From Candidatus Dormiibacterota bacterium (GTDB taxonomy: Bacteria; Chloroflexota; Dormibacteria; Aeolococcales; Aeolococcaceae), in NCBI GenBank assembly GCA_003162415.1, contig PMOL01000006.1, forward strand, positions 15,866 through 79,865: 64,000 nucleotides of DNA. Reading direction: 5' to 3'. Within the stretch, counting starts at the first letter, position 1, and every line of letters starts with the position of its first letter. Made by a program: the position numbers and the translations under genes. The notes under the pieces are model-generated. The model did not search any database. It saw only the letters and a program-made list of their open reading frames with translations, and was not told where the DNA came from. Below, piece after piece: positions 1 to 8,003 of this stretch.

Positions 1-307
1 TCGTCTCGATATTGGCGATCCCTTGCGCCCTGGCTCGTCGCGCGGCTATGTCCAGCATCTCCGCTACGAGGTCGGTCAGCACGACGCGTCCCTTCGGCGA
101 CAGTCTCGCGATGCTCAAACCCGGCTCACCCGTGCCTGCGGCAATGTCGAGATGCTGATGATCTTCGGCGATGTCGAGACGCTCGATAATCGCTGCGCCG
201 ACCGGGCCCAGTTGATCCATGATGACCGAGTCCCACTTCTCCCAGCCCGCAGAGAGCCCGGCCCACGTCACTCGCTGAACGTCTCGGATCTCATCGGCGC
301 TCGACAT
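1..307 (-). CDS. SAM-dependent class I methyltransferase, partial (C-terminus beyond window)
   Basis: The complement reads from an ATG at 307 into the left edge of the window without a stop. The visible protein starts MSSADEIRDVQRVTWAGLS and has the SAM-binding motif I as LDIAAGTGEPGLSIA, followed by an acidic motif after VVLTDL, as in UbiE/Methyltransf_11/25 enzymes. A GGGAGG ribosome site lies 7 bases before the ATG. Substrate cannot be told. Two further methyltransferases of the same broad type lie at 2862-4513, so the region is rich in this fold. Only about 102 residues are visible; the rest lies outside the window. Confidence 0.8.
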   Translation of the reverse strand, partial: MSSADEIRDVQRVTWAGLSAGWEKWDSVIMDQLGPVGAAIIERLDIAEDHQHLDIAAGTGEPGLSIARLSPKGRVVLTDLVAEMLDIAARRARAQGIANIET

Positions 308-712
308 CGGCCCTCCCGCTATCGATACATCCACCGAACACGATGGCACTCCTTGGCCGGAGTGCATGATACCCGCTCTCTGGCGCCCTCACGCCAGCAC
401 GCCTACGCGCACATAGAGATGTCCGCCGAGCGCTGGGTCGGAGCCAGCGGTCGCCTAATAAGGCAAATGTTGGCTGACTCGGCACTAAGACAGTCGACGT
501 GGAAGGGGAGGGCGTGCGCATTAGCAAGGTACTTCGAGCGATCCTCGGGTTGGGCCGTGAGGTCATGACTATGTCCGTCGAGACCGAGGGTCGGCCACGG
601 CTGCGAGTCCATGTGCGATCGACGTCTGATGCCAATGGCGATGCCGATCACCCGGCAAAGGCGTGTGTGTTGACGAAACGACGCCGCCTGCGCCCCTACT
701 TCCTGAGGGGTG
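308..712. other. Gene-poor gap with a possible decayed coding stretch
   Basis: I find no convincing intact gene in these 405 bases. On the plus strand, 499-670 reads as a protein-like stretch containing ISKVLRAILGLGREVMTMSV and then RLRVHVRS. This is vaguely like the start of an ISL3-type transposase, but there is no zinc-binding cysteine set and no good ribosome site. I read it as a possible remnant only. Confidence 0.25.
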
Positions 713-1054
713 CTAAATGTCGAGCAGTTCCGCGCGCTCGATGCCGGCTCGATCGGAAGCGATAGCGATGACATCACCAGGGACGCCCGCGGACTCGGCC
801 TCATCGAAGCCGTCGTAGATGTCATATGTCGATCTGGGCCTGTGCGCGTCGCCCCAGATCACCATCTTCCCATTGGCGGTCTCGGCGACGGCGAACGTAG
901 TGCCGCCCATCACCTGAGTCCCGCTACTTAGGTCATCACCCTCGTGCACTGAGCGGTAATGCTCGTCCGGTTCGATGAGCCATCTCCCGACAAACGCCTT
1001 GCTCAGCAGCTCGCCGGTCGAGCGATCCTCGTATTCGATGCCCTGTTGCTCCAT
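713..1054 (-). CDS. EXLDI family small protein
   Basis: The gene encodes 113 residues, starting MEQQGIEYEDRSTGELLSK and ending ERAELLDI. The last five residues match the E-x-L-D-I C-terminal signature that names the EXLDI protein family, small proteins of roughly this length with no established function. The ATG at 1054 follows a GGAGG ribosome site by 7 bases. It lies downstream of another small unknown gene (1223-1543) on the same strand, separated by 168 bases. No membrane segment or signal peptide is seen. The family call rests on the C-terminal motif and overall length. Confidence 0.7.
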   Translation of the reverse strand: MEQQGIEYEDRSTGELLSKAFVGRWLIEPDEHYRSVHEGDDLSSGTQVMGGTTFAVAETANGKMVIWGDAHRPRSTYDIYDGFDEAESAGVPGDVIAIASDRAGIERAELLDI

Positions 1055-1222
1055 TGGATTACCCTCCGGCTGCTCACGTCAGCCCGCAGCGCTTCGGTTA
1101 TGGGGCGAGACGTACGTGCCTCGCCAACTAGTTTCTCCGCGTAGTTCCCAGATGTTCTCGTGTTGGTCGCGGATGCAGACGTTGATGTAGACGTTGGAGA
1201 GTGGCTGACTGCGAGTTCAAGC

Positions 1223-1543
1223 TCACGAGGTGCCGACCTCCTCCATGCGCGCCCGCATCCGGTTGGTAGGCTTCGAGTTCGGATCACTCGCGATGGCCCA
1301 GCGTAGCGTCGCCTCGTCGCAGGTCTCGCCCTCGACCTGGAGCACCTGCCGACCGTCATACACCTCATCGATAACCGGCGCATTGCTCCACAAGATTTGC
1401 GTCGGCTCTTTCAATTCGGCGAGGCTGGCCTTCGACGTCTCGCCACTGGCACGCGTGCCAACCGTCAGCGCCTTCGCCGGGCCGGCCATCGGGACAGCCG
1501 TGTCGACGTCCGTCGTGGTCAGCCTGCGTAGCACTCTCGACAT
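1223..1543 (-). CDS. Hypothetical protein, 106 aa
   Basis: Starts MSRVLRRLTTTDVDTAVPMA and ends ARMEEVGTS. The frame is open further upstream, but the ATG at 1543 has an excellent AGGAGG 7 bases before it, so this start is preferred. The protein is soluble, mixed charged and hydrophobic, with no motif I recognise; composition (DGRQVLQVEGETCDEATLRW) looks like real protein. It may be co-transcribed with the EXLDI gene downstream. No function proposed. Confidence 0.6.
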   Translation of the reverse strand: MSRVLRRLTTTDVDTAVPMAGPAKALTVGTRASGETSKASLAELKEPTQILWSNAPVIDEVYDGRQVLQVEGETCDEATLRWAIASDPNSKPTNRMRARMEEVGTS

Positions 1544-1642
1544 CGCGGAATCCTCCTGAGCGCCGCAGCAACGCCCGCACAACGAGTCTACCCATCCCGT
1601 CGGGACCTCAGACGTGCTAACCCCCGCGGTGACCCCTACCGG

Positions 1643-1740
1643 GGCGCGTCAAAATGCCGAAACGCGCCTGTCAGTGCGCACCTCCCGAATACATACGGGC
1701 TCTGGCGAATAGGGGAGGCCGGGTTCAATACCCAGCGCAC
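1643..1740. other. Cluster of nested inverted repeats (possible structured RNA or degenerate tRNA-like element)
   Basis: Two adjacent structures are seen. The first is GGCGCGT (1643-1649) pairing with ACGCGCC (1662-1668). The second is a multibranch fold: GTGCGC (1674-1679) pairs with GCGCAC (1735-1740) and encloses CCTCCC (1681-1686) with GGGAGG (1713-1718), plus a T-arm-like hairpin GGGTTCAATACCC (1721-1733). A small open frame begins at 1743 with no ribosome site. It is not a proper tRNA because no D or anticodon arm can be drawn. The rest of the gap 1544-1893 shows nothing firm. Confidence 0.35.
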
Positions 1741-1742
1741 AC

Positions 1743-1994
1743 ATGGCGAATGCCAGCCGGTCCGAGACCCATACGGACTACCGGCAGCAGCTCGAGTACC
1801 TCGACGGAGAGCCGGAATGGATCGACGTCAACTACGCCGAATACGTCGAAAGCCGCTGGGGGGCAGCTAGTACCGCGCCCCGCAGACAGCCCGCTATTGC
1901 ACCGTCGGGGCAATGCCCAGGAAACGCCGCGCGTTGTTGCGCGTCAAACCCTCGCTCACCTCAGCTCCCAGGTCCAGCGCACGCACGTCGTTGA
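1743..1994 (+). pseudogene. Possible truncated coding remnant
   Basis: An 83-codon frame starts MANASRSETHTDYRQQLEYL and continues DGEPEWIDVNYAEYVESRW. It looks protein-like for about 43 residues, then becomes low-quality sequence as it runs into the 3' end of the convergent amidohydrolase gene (1894-2757). There is no ribosome site before the ATG. I suspect the 5' end of a gene whose remainder is lost, but cannot assign a family. Confidence 0.25.
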
Positions 1995-2757
1995 GATGTT
2001 CGAGGGGGTCGAACATCGGGTAGTCACTACCGAAGCAGACCTGGGCGCGCAGTCTTCCCTTCAGTTCGCGCACGAACGGGACGGGTAGATACTTGGCCTT
2101 CCAGCCGGAGATGTCGACGTAGACGTTCGACTTGTGAAGCGCCATGGCAATGGTTTCGGCCTCCCACGGGGCTCCGATGTGGGCGAGCATGATCGGCATC
2201 TCCGGAAATTGCGCAGCCACCCGATCGAAAAGAGCTGGGCGCGCCAGGTCAATCCGAAGTCCCTGGCCGCCCGGCCGGGCAGCCCCGAGGGCGCTCATGC
2301 CGGCGTGGGTGATGACTCGCAGGTGAAGGCGGGCGGCGGCTTCGAAAAACGGCTGCACGTCGTCACTGCTCGGGTCGAACGCCTGCACGGTGGGATGGAC
2401 CTTGAGGCCAGTCAGCCCAAGGTCGGGGAACCTCTCGAGCTCGGCCACCGCGTTGGGGCGGAGCGGATCGACCGATCCGAAGCCGACGAACTGGTCGCCG
2501 AAACGCCTGCAGATGGCCGCGATCAGGTCGTTGGGGATCCCCGGCCGTCCACTGGAGCGCTCGGCGTCCCAACCCAGAAGGATCCCGCGCATTCCGGCGG
2601 CCTCGTACTCCGCCGCCATGGTCTCGACCGACCTGATCAGGATCGGTCGACGAAAATACTCCTCGACGGACGCGCGATAGGGCCCGAGCGAACCGTCGAT
2701 CCATGCCTCGGTCGCGAGGTGCACATGCGAGTCGATGATCAGTTGCCGCTCAGCCAC
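1894..2757 (-). CDS. Amidohydrolase family 2 protein (metal-dependent hydrolase/decarboxylase fold)
   Basis: The 287-residue product is a TIM-barrel amidohydrolase of the Amidohydro_2 group (ACMSD-like). Metal-ligand motifs are visible in order: DSHVH near residue 10, GLKVHP in the middle, THAG, AHIGAPW, and the C-terminal GSDYPMF whose Asp is the usual catalytic base. Length is normal and no signal peptide is present, so it should be cytoplasmic. Family members act on aromatic-acid catabolites by decarboxylation or hydrolysis; the substrate cannot be read here. It is followed downstream only by small elements, and the upstream neighbour on the same strand is a methyltransferase more than 100 bases away. 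Confidence 0.85.
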   Translation of the reverse strand: MAERQLIIDSHVHLATEAWIDGSLGPYRASVEEYFRRPILIRSVETMAAEYEAAGMRGILLGWDAERSSGRPGIPNDLIAAICRRFGDQFVGFGSVDPLRPNAVAELERFPDLGLTGLKVHPTVQAFDPSSDDVQPFFEAAARLHLRVITHAGMSALGAARPGGQGLRIDLARPALFDRVAAQFPEMPIMLAHIGAPWEAETIAMALHKSNVYVDISGWKAKYLPVPFVRELKGRLRAQVCFGSDYPMFDPLEHLNDVRALDLGAEVSEGLTRNNARRFLGIAPTVQ

Positions 2758-2861
2758 TCTGGTTGATCTGGTTGCTCTTGATGAGTTCGGATGTCAGGGG
2801 GAAGTCTAGTGATGGAGGAGGGCTCCCATGGAGAGAATCCCAACGGCTCATTTGTTTCCAG

Positions 2862-3683
2862 TCAGCTCAGCCTCGGCTTTCGGGCGAGGTAACCTGCCAC
2901 ATCGATCTGCGCTCGGAGGGGCAGTCCGTCTCGAATACGCGCGTGCGCCTCTTGAGTCGCAGCAGCGATGAACGCTGCCTCGCCAACGTTCTGCATTGCT
3001 TCAAACGCGGGACCGGTCGACGCGAGAGCGCGAGCGTACATGTCCGGGTCTGAGAACTCCCATGCAAAGGGCACGGCGACCCGTTCGACGTCGACAAAGC
3101 CATAGCGAGCAAGCAGATCCTCACCCGCGCCAGGCCGACCCAGTGACACCATCGCCGCCTGGTTCTCGACCTTCGCTGCTGCTGCCATCCTGAACGGCAC
3201 CATCGCCCAAGCCCCGGGCGAGGCCTTGATGTGACCCCACACGGTGAGTCCGAGACGGCCGCCAGGCGCCAGGACACGATGGATCTCACCCAGTGCGGCC
3301 GGTGTCGTTCCCCAGACACCGCGGAAGCTGGTCGCCACGTCAAAGCTCCCGTCAGCCCACGGCATTGCGTGCATGTCGCCCACCCGGACATCGGCATCGG
3401 GATTCCTGTCGCGTGCGACGGCGACGAGCCGTGAGGACGCGTCGATGCCTGCGCATGTGGCTCCGCGCGCACGCGCCAGTTCAATGGCGAAGCCCGCGCC
3501 ACAGGCAACATCGACGAGGTGATCGCGGTCGCTCACGCCAAGTCGCTGGTGCATCGCGACGTACTCGCGCGAGTTGCCCGGCTCGCTCAGGACCGCGAAG
3601 TCGACCGCTTTGCGGCCCCAGCCTTCGTCGACGACTGTCCAATCGCCGTTCATGGCGGTCCTGGTCACTGTTTCCGTCCGCAT
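2862..3683 (-). CDS. SAM-dependent class I methyltransferase
   Basis: 273 residues with motif I as LVDVACGAGFAIELA, an Asp-containing motif II (AGIDASSR) and post-motif region DMHAMPWADGSFDVATS, typical of Methyltransf_11/UbiE-type enzymes. The stop of the upstream methyltransferase gene lies 3 bases before this ATG, so the two form an operon. An alternative start at 3653 (MNGDWTV) is preceded by AGGA and is also plausible. Substrate is unknown. Tandem methyltransferases of this type are often tailoring or small-molecule enzymes. Confidence 0.82.
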   Translation of the reverse strand: MRTETVTRTAMNGDWTVVDEGWGRKAVDFAVLSEPGNSREYVAMHQRLGVSDRDHLVDVACGAGFAIELARARGATCAGIDASSRLVAVARDRNPDADVRVGDMHAMPWADGSFDVATSFRGVWGTTPAALGEIHRVLAPGGRLGLTVWGHIKASPGAWAMVPFRMAAAAKVENQAAMVSLGRPGAGEDLLARYGFVDVERVAVPFAWEFSDPDMYARALASTGPAFEAMQNVGEAAFIAAATQEAHARIRDGLPLRAQIDVAGYLARKPRLS

Positions 3684-3688
3684 TCGCT

Positions 3689-4513
3689 CTATTTGCGCTT
3701 GCGGGCGAGTGTGACCAGGTATTCGCTCGGGGCACGGAAGTGATCGTCACCGGCGGCGTTCATGTCGTTGCTGAGGGCGATGAGCTCACCGCGAAGTGCA
3801 TCCCAGCGACCGGACGCCGTGAGCTTGTTGCGCGCTTGCAGCAACGGCCCGTAGTAGTCGGCCAGGGTATCGATGAACGCCGCGGGTGAGGCCGCGTCGA
3901 ACTCGAGGACACACCGCTCAGAGGTCACCTCGACCGGGTAATCGGCGAACAGCCGCTCGACGTGATCGGCTCGACCCCAATTGGCCGGCGGTGACGCATA
4001 GTCGGGTGGCGGCGGGAGGTACGGGCCCATGATCGTCCAGAACCGCCCGATGTAGCCGTCGGCGGCCCAGTTGCCGAGAGCGATGGTTCCACCGCTGCGG
4101 CAGACGCGCACGAGCTCGCCGGCAACGACCTCGTGACGGGGGGCGAACTGCACGCCCAGACTCGAGACCACATAGTCGAACCGCTCGGCTTCGAAAGGCA
4201 GATCCTCTGCGTCCGCGGCAAGCCACTCGATCTCGACGCCGGCCTCGCTCGCGCGCCGGCGGCCGGTAGTGAAGAGCTCGGGTGTGAGGTCCGTGGCGGT
4301 GACTCGAGCGCCGGCGCGGGCGGCGGGGATCGAGGCGTTGCCAGTACCTGCGGCCACATCCAGTACTTCCGAGCCACGCCGCACCCCGGCGCGTTCCACA
4401 ACTCGCTCGCCGACGTCGGTGACCAGCTCGGCGATCCTCGCATAGTCACCAGATGCCCAGGTCCTCCGGTGGGTGTCCTTTAAAGCTTGTATGTCGACTG
4501 TGCTGAGAGACAT
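3689..4513 (-). CDS. SAM-dependent class I methyltransferase
   Basis: The start at 4513 (MSLSTVDIQALKDTHRRTW) is chosen because GGAGGGAG lies just before it; a longer frame upstream lacks such a signal. Motif I is VLDVAAGTGNASIPAA, motif II ATDLTPEL, and motif post-I AADAEDLPFEAERFDYVVS, matching the UbiE/Methyltransf_25 group. It is about 274 residues, normal for the family. It is first in a two-gene operon with the methyltransferase at 2862-3683, and the two are probably old paralogues. Substrate unknown. Confidence 0.85.
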   Translation of the reverse strand: MSLSTVDIQALKDTHRRTWASGDYARIAELVTDVGERVVERAGVRRGSEVLDVAAGTGNASIPAARAGARVTATDLTPELFTTGRRRASEAGVEIEWLAADAEDLPFEAERFDYVVSSLGVQFAPRHEVVAGELVRVCRSGGTIALGNWAADGYIGRFWTIMGPYLPPPPDYASPPANWGRADHVERLFADYPVEVTSERCVLEFDAASPAAFIDTLADYYGPLLQARNKLTASGRWDALRGELIALSNDMNAAGDDHFRAPSEYLVTLARKRK

Positions 4514-4637
4514 TGGACTCCCTCCGATTTGTTTGGTCACGCGATTGCTGATGCGTTGGACCGGTCGTTGACCAACCAGTCCATTTGCAATCTACAAGCT
4601 CGCCGCTGGCACGTCATCGAGCGTCTGTGCCATCTTG

Positions 4638-4659
4638 CGATGGCCCGATCGGGCCATCG
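4638..4659 (-). terminator. Perfect GC-rich palindrome after the LuxR-hydrolase gene
   Basis: A 22-base perfect palindrome, with core GATGGCCC-GATC-GGGCCATC, sits 18 bases past the stop of the minus-strand gene at 4677. It can form a strong hairpin but has no T-rich tail, so it is a candidate transcript-end hairpin rather than a proven intrinsic terminator. Confidence 0.45.
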
Positions 4660-4676
4660 ACGCTCCGCTTATGGAG

Positions 4677-5837
4677 TCAGAGCAGTCCGGCGCGCGCGGC
4701 GTGCGCGGCAGCGGCGGCTCGTGTGGGAACCTGCAGCTTCGCCAGGATGTTCGCCACATGGCGATGCACGGTATGCGGGCTGATCACGAGGCGGGCGGCA
4801 ACCTGCGCATCGCTCAGGCCCTGCGCGACAAGCCCGAGCACCTCTCGCTCGCGCTTGCTCAGCTCATCCAGTGCGTCGGCACGCAACTCCCGGGCCAGGG
4901 CGGCCGGCGCCTTGATGCCGAGGAACGGGGCTATAGCGCGCAGGACAGCGTCACTGTCGCCATGCCATGGCAGGTGGTTATCACCGGGCAGCGTCACGAG
5001 CTCAGCACTTGGCAGCAGCGCAGCGACCTCGCGTCCGCCCCTCAGCCGCATCGCCCGATCGTGCTCACGATGGACGACGAGCGCCGGTGCGCGCACGCTC
5101 GGCAGGTCCTCGCGCACGTCGGTCTCGTAGATGAGCTCGAGCAAACTCGCGGCGACTCGAGCATCGGCAGAAGCGCGTTGGGACGCGGTGAATGCCGCGC
5201 GAGTCTCGGGCGACCAGCTCGGTCCGAACATGTCCGCCAACACCCGGCTCCCCAACCCCCAGTGCGAACGAACGATGTCGACCATTCCGCTGCGCGCCGC
5301 CGCAGGCCCGAGCGCGTGCCCGTCGGCGTAGCTGCCGTAGAGCACCATCCGATCAACCCGCTCAGGCGACTTGGCGGCAAAGCTCACGGCGACACAGCCC
5401 CCGCATGAGATGCCCACCAGGGACACACGCTCCAGCCCGAGCTCGTCAAGCACAGCGTCGAGCGTCGCCGCCTCGAACTCCATGGTGAATGTCTGATCCT
5501 GCCGCTCCCGATCAGAGACGCCCGTCCCGACACGGTCGTAGCGAACCACCATGCGCTCGGCCGCCAGGCCCTCCACAAAGCGACGAAACGGGTCGGAACG
5601 CCAGTCCTCGACGACGTTGGACACCCACCACGCGGGCAGAACCACCGCCGGACCGCTCCCAACTACGGCAAAGGCGACACGTCCTCCATCCGGCATCCGC
5701 GCAAAGCCAGTGGTCTGTCGCACTGGCCCACTGTAGTCGTCGAGCAGCGTCGACGCCGTCAAAACGACTGAGCCGGCGCCCTCTGCGTCCCGGCTGGCAG
5801 CGGCTGTTATCGGACCAGCCCTTGTGCGCGACAACAT
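4677..5837 (-). CDS. Alpha/beta hydrolase fused to LuxR-type DNA-binding domain
   Basis: 386 residues. The N-terminal part (about 45-300) is an alpha/beta hydrolase: oxyanion region, nucleophile elbow GISCGG with Ser144, a later Asp in VVHREHDRAM and the final His in GDNHLPWHG. The C-terminal 60 residues carry a GerE/LuxR helix-turn-helix (ELSKREREVLGLVAQGLSD, then HTVHRHVANIL). This known architecture suggests a transcription factor that binds or hydrolyses an ester- or lactone-like ligand, though the ligand is unknown. It is a single gene divergent from nothing obvious and followed by a hairpin. The exact start is uncertain because the first 40 residues are poorly constrained. Confidence 0.85.
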   Translation of the reverse strand: MLSRTRAGPITAAASRDAEGAGSVVLTASTLLDDYSGPVRQTTGFARMPDGGRVAFAVVGSGPAVVLPAWWVSNVVEDWRSDPFRRFVEGLAAERMVVRYDRVGTGVSDRERQDQTFTMEFEAATLDAVLDELGLERVSLVGISCGGCVAVSFAAKSPERVDRMVLYGSYADGHALGPAAARSGMVDIVRSHWGLGSRVLADMFGPSWSPETRAAFTASQRASADARVAASLLELIYETDVREDLPSVRAPALVVHREHDRAMRLRGGREVAALLPSAELVTLPGDNHLPWHGDSDAVLRAIAPFLGIKAPAALARELRADALDELSKREREVLGLVAQGLSDAQVAARLVISPHTVHRHVANILAKLQVPTRAAAAAHAARAGLL

Positions 5838-5880
5838 CTGCCCCGCCGGCTTCCGTGCATACCTCGTTCGGCCGGACCCG

Positions 5881-6309
5881 TCATCGTTTCCGCCGCCCCG
5901 TCAGCTTGCGCAGGGCGGGTAAGGCCGCTACCACAGCAGCGTGATCGGTCACTGACAGCGCATCGAGATAGGACTGCAGCACCGCCGTTCGGCCTGCGAT
6001 CAATTGGCTCGCGATCCGCTCCCCGGCGGGAGTGAGGCGATCGATGACGGCACGGAGGTCGTCTTTATCCTCGAGCCGGCGCACCCAGCCAAGGCCCTCC
6101 ATGCGGATGAGGACCGCAGACATGGTCGGTTGCTTGAGATGATCCAACCGCGCCAAGTCCGTCACCCGCTGCGGTCCGGCATCGTGAAGTGCCAGCAGGG
6201 TCCGGGCCTGCGCTGAGTTCATCCCCGGTGGCAGCACGGCCTCGCGGAGGACGTTGGTCAGGCGCGTGAGCGCGACACCCAACTGGTCGGCGACTCGAGT
6301 ACTGGTCAT
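5881..6309 (-). CDS. MarR-family transcriptional regulator
   Basis: The start is set at the ATG at 6309 (MTSTRVADQLGVALTRL); a GTG three codons upstream is also possible. About 142 residues with the winged-helix core: LLALHDAGPQRVTDLARLDHLKQPTMSAVLIRMEGLGWVRR, then the wing with EDKDDLRAV. It is divergent from a universal stress protein gene at 6467, and the space between holds three copies of a TCTATATAGA-like palindrome. It most likely represses itself and the stress-protein gene; its ligand is unknown. Confidence 0.85.
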   Translation of the reverse strand: MTSTRVADQLGVALTRLTNVLREAVLPPGMNSAQARTLLALHDAGPQRVTDLARLDHLKQPTMSAVLIRMEGLGWVRRLEDKDDLRAVIDRLTPAGERIASQLIAGRTAVLQSYLDALSVTDHAAVVAALPALRKLTGRRKR

Positions 6310-6320
6310 CCTGCTCACAT

Positions 6321-6409
6321 TGTATATAGAGAATCTATGAAGGCACGGGAGCCGAGTCGTGAGCCGAGCTTGCATTGCACCGACAGTCTATATAGACTAT
6401 CTATATAGA
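6321..6409. promoter_or_regulatory. Triple palindromic operator between marR-like and usp-like genes
   Basis: Two perfect palindromes TCTATATAGA lie at 6387-6396 and 6400-6409, with centres 13 bases apart. A third copy with one mismatch (TGTATATAGA) is at 6321-6330, a few bases upstream of the MarR start. These AT-rich boxes stand out in GC-rich DNA and are placed as expected for MarR binding at both divergent promoters. Confidence 0.7.
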
Positions 6410-6466
6410 ACGGAGCGAGACGAGTGCGGTTTCAGCTGCGGGTGCCGCGGCAAGGAGGTGCACATC

Positions 6467-7426
6467 ATGGTTCAGGCTGCTCTTGATCCGGCGGCGGCGG
6501 CTTGGCGCCGGCGCGTCACCGGTCCGGTGTTGCTCGCCGATCGCGGATCCGATGACGCCGAGATGGCACGACGCGCGGCTGCGGACGTGGCCGCTCACGA
6601 AGGTGTGCCGTTGCGTCTCGTCACCGCCTGGGCGGTTCCAGCGATGGGGAGAGTCACACCGACGGCCGGCGAGCTGGATGTCTCCGGCGTGTATGAGAAC
6701 TCAGCCCGCGCAGCGCAGAAAGGGGTCCGGGAGCACCTCGGCTCGCTGGGGAAGCGAGTCGGCGCAGGGTACGTCGCCGAAGGCAGCGCCGTCACAGTCG
6801 TCGCGCAGACCGCCGATATGATCGACGCGTCACTCGTGGTCATCGGCAGCCGCGCTGGGAGCGGGGTGCGGGGTCACCTCATGGGGTTGCTCCCGGAGGC
6901 GTTCGTTCGGGGGGTGCATCGCCCGGTGCTCGTGGTCCGAGGGCAATCTGCGGACTGGCCTCCGAGGTCGATCATCATCGTGGATGCCGACGGATCTGAC
7001 GATCCGGCTGTCGCCGCCGAGGGGGCCAGACTCGCCCGCGTGCTCAAGGTCCCGGCCGCTCTTGTACGTGTGAGTTCAGAGCGTGGAGCAGCCGCCTCCG
7101 ACAGGAGGGATGAAGCTCCCCTGAAGTCCATGCGCGAGGACGTTCGGTGTTGCGCTTCGCGGTTGGAGGCGGAGAGCGGCGCTGAGGTCACGTCGTGGGT
7201 GACCACCGGCGAGCCGGTCGGGGTTCTCCTCGGACTCGCCTCGGATCCGCGAGTTCTTGTCGTTGCCGGTCGACGGGCGAAGCACCACGGCCTGGGCAGT
7301 ATCGTGTCCGCGCTTCTGCACGAGGCCGCCGGGCCGGTGCTCATTGTGCCCGAGCGGAGCCCCAATATCTGGTGGGCCGACTACGCCTCGATCCACCCAC
7401 GCAGCCGCGAGAGCGGCGCGATCTGA
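6467..7426 (+). CDS. Tandem-domain universal stress protein (UspA type)
   Basis: The start at 6467 (MVQAALDPAAAAWRRRVTG) follows a strong AGGAGG, 8 bases away. The 319-residue product has two Usp domains: residues about 18-160 ending VVIGSRAGSGVRGHLMGL and PVLVV, and about 165-305 ending VVAGRRAKHHGLGSIVSALL and PVLIVP. The glycine-rich ends resemble ATP-binding Usp loops. Such proteins are cytoplasmic stress-survival factors. Control by the divergent MarR through the TCTATATAGA boxes is likely. The downstream gene is convergent. Confidence 0.87.
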   Translation: MVQAALDPAAAAWRRRVTGPVLLADRGSDDAEMARRAAADVAAHEGVPLRLVTAWAVPAMGRVTPTAGELDVSGVYENSARAAQKGVREHLGSLGKRVGAGYVAEGSAVTVVAQTADMIDASLVVIGSRAGSGVRGHLMGLLPEAFVRGVHRPVLVVRGQSADWPPRSIIIVDADGSDDPAVAAEGARLARVLKVPAALVRVSSERGAAASDRRDEAPLKSMREDVRCCASRLEAESGAEVTSWVTTGEPVGVLLGLASDPRVLVVAGRRAKHHGLGSIVSALLHEAAGPVLIVPERSPNIWWADYASIHPRSRESGAI

Positions 7427-7450
7427 CCGACCCGCTTTTCCGCCGCCGAT

Positions 7451-7903
7451 CTACGTCGCGCAGAACTCGTTGCCCTCGGGGTCTTGCATGACCCACCAGC
7501 GCCCTGCAGGTCCCTTGTTGATCTCGCGGACACGTGTTGCCCCGAGGTCTTCCAGCCGTGCCACCAGCGTCTCGAGGCCGCCGGGCTCGCTGTGGATGTC
7601 CACGTGCAGGCGGTTCTTACCGGACTTGGCCTCAGGCACGTCCTGGAAGAGTAGCCGTCGCCCGTGCCCGACGCCGCTTGTCTCGTCGAACGGATCACCG
7701 GGGTGGCGGACTGCGGCGTAGCCGCGGAAGATCTTGTGGCCGCGGTGCTCGACGACCGCTTCCTCGTCGATATGGCCAGCGGCAAGCAAACGCTCGATGA
7801 GGGCGCTGGGGTCTTCTACCTGGTAGTCGAGCGCCGCGGCCCAGAAGTCCGCGAGATAAGGTGCGTTCGCGGAGTCGATGACGAGCTTCCAACTGAGCGG
7901 CAT
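7451..7903 (-). CDS. VOC (glyoxalase/bleomycin-resistance-like) protein
   Basis: The start is taken at 7903 (MPLSWKLVIDSANAPYLADF); the longer upstream frame reads as non-protein sequence. The 150-residue product has the Glyoxalase_6-type pattern: LVIDSANAPYLADFWAAAL, then HVDIHSEPGGLETLVARLEDLGATRV and the ending WWVMQDPEGNEFCAT. This is a single VOC module pair. Members of this group are often annotated only as VOC proteins and the substrate is unknown. It is convergent with the stress-protein gene. Confidence 0.82.
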   Translation of the reverse strand: MPLSWKLVIDSANAPYLADFWAAALDYQVEDPSALIERLLAAGHIDEEAVVEHRGHKIFRGYAAVRHPGDPFDETSGVGHGRRLLFQDVPEAKSGKNRLHVDIHSEPGGLETLVARLEDLGATRVREINKGPAGRWWVMQDPEGNEFCAT

Positions 7904-8003
7904 ATGACCCGCCAAACTACCGGCTAGATGCGCTCGCCCGCAACCCGAGCCACAGTGTGGCTGTGGAACCCCAAGCGCTGAACAACCAGGAGGCAATGTA
8001 AAC

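Noticed and set aside
1085-1205. Protein-like minus-strand frame containing NVYINVCIRDQHENIWELRG
   Set aside because: It has no start codon after the upstream stop and only about 40 codons; it may be a remnant but cannot be supported as a gene.
1719-1740. tRNA T-arm-like hairpin
   Set aside because: The acceptor stem could be drawn but no D arm, anticodon arm or correct spacing exists, so it is not called a tRNA.
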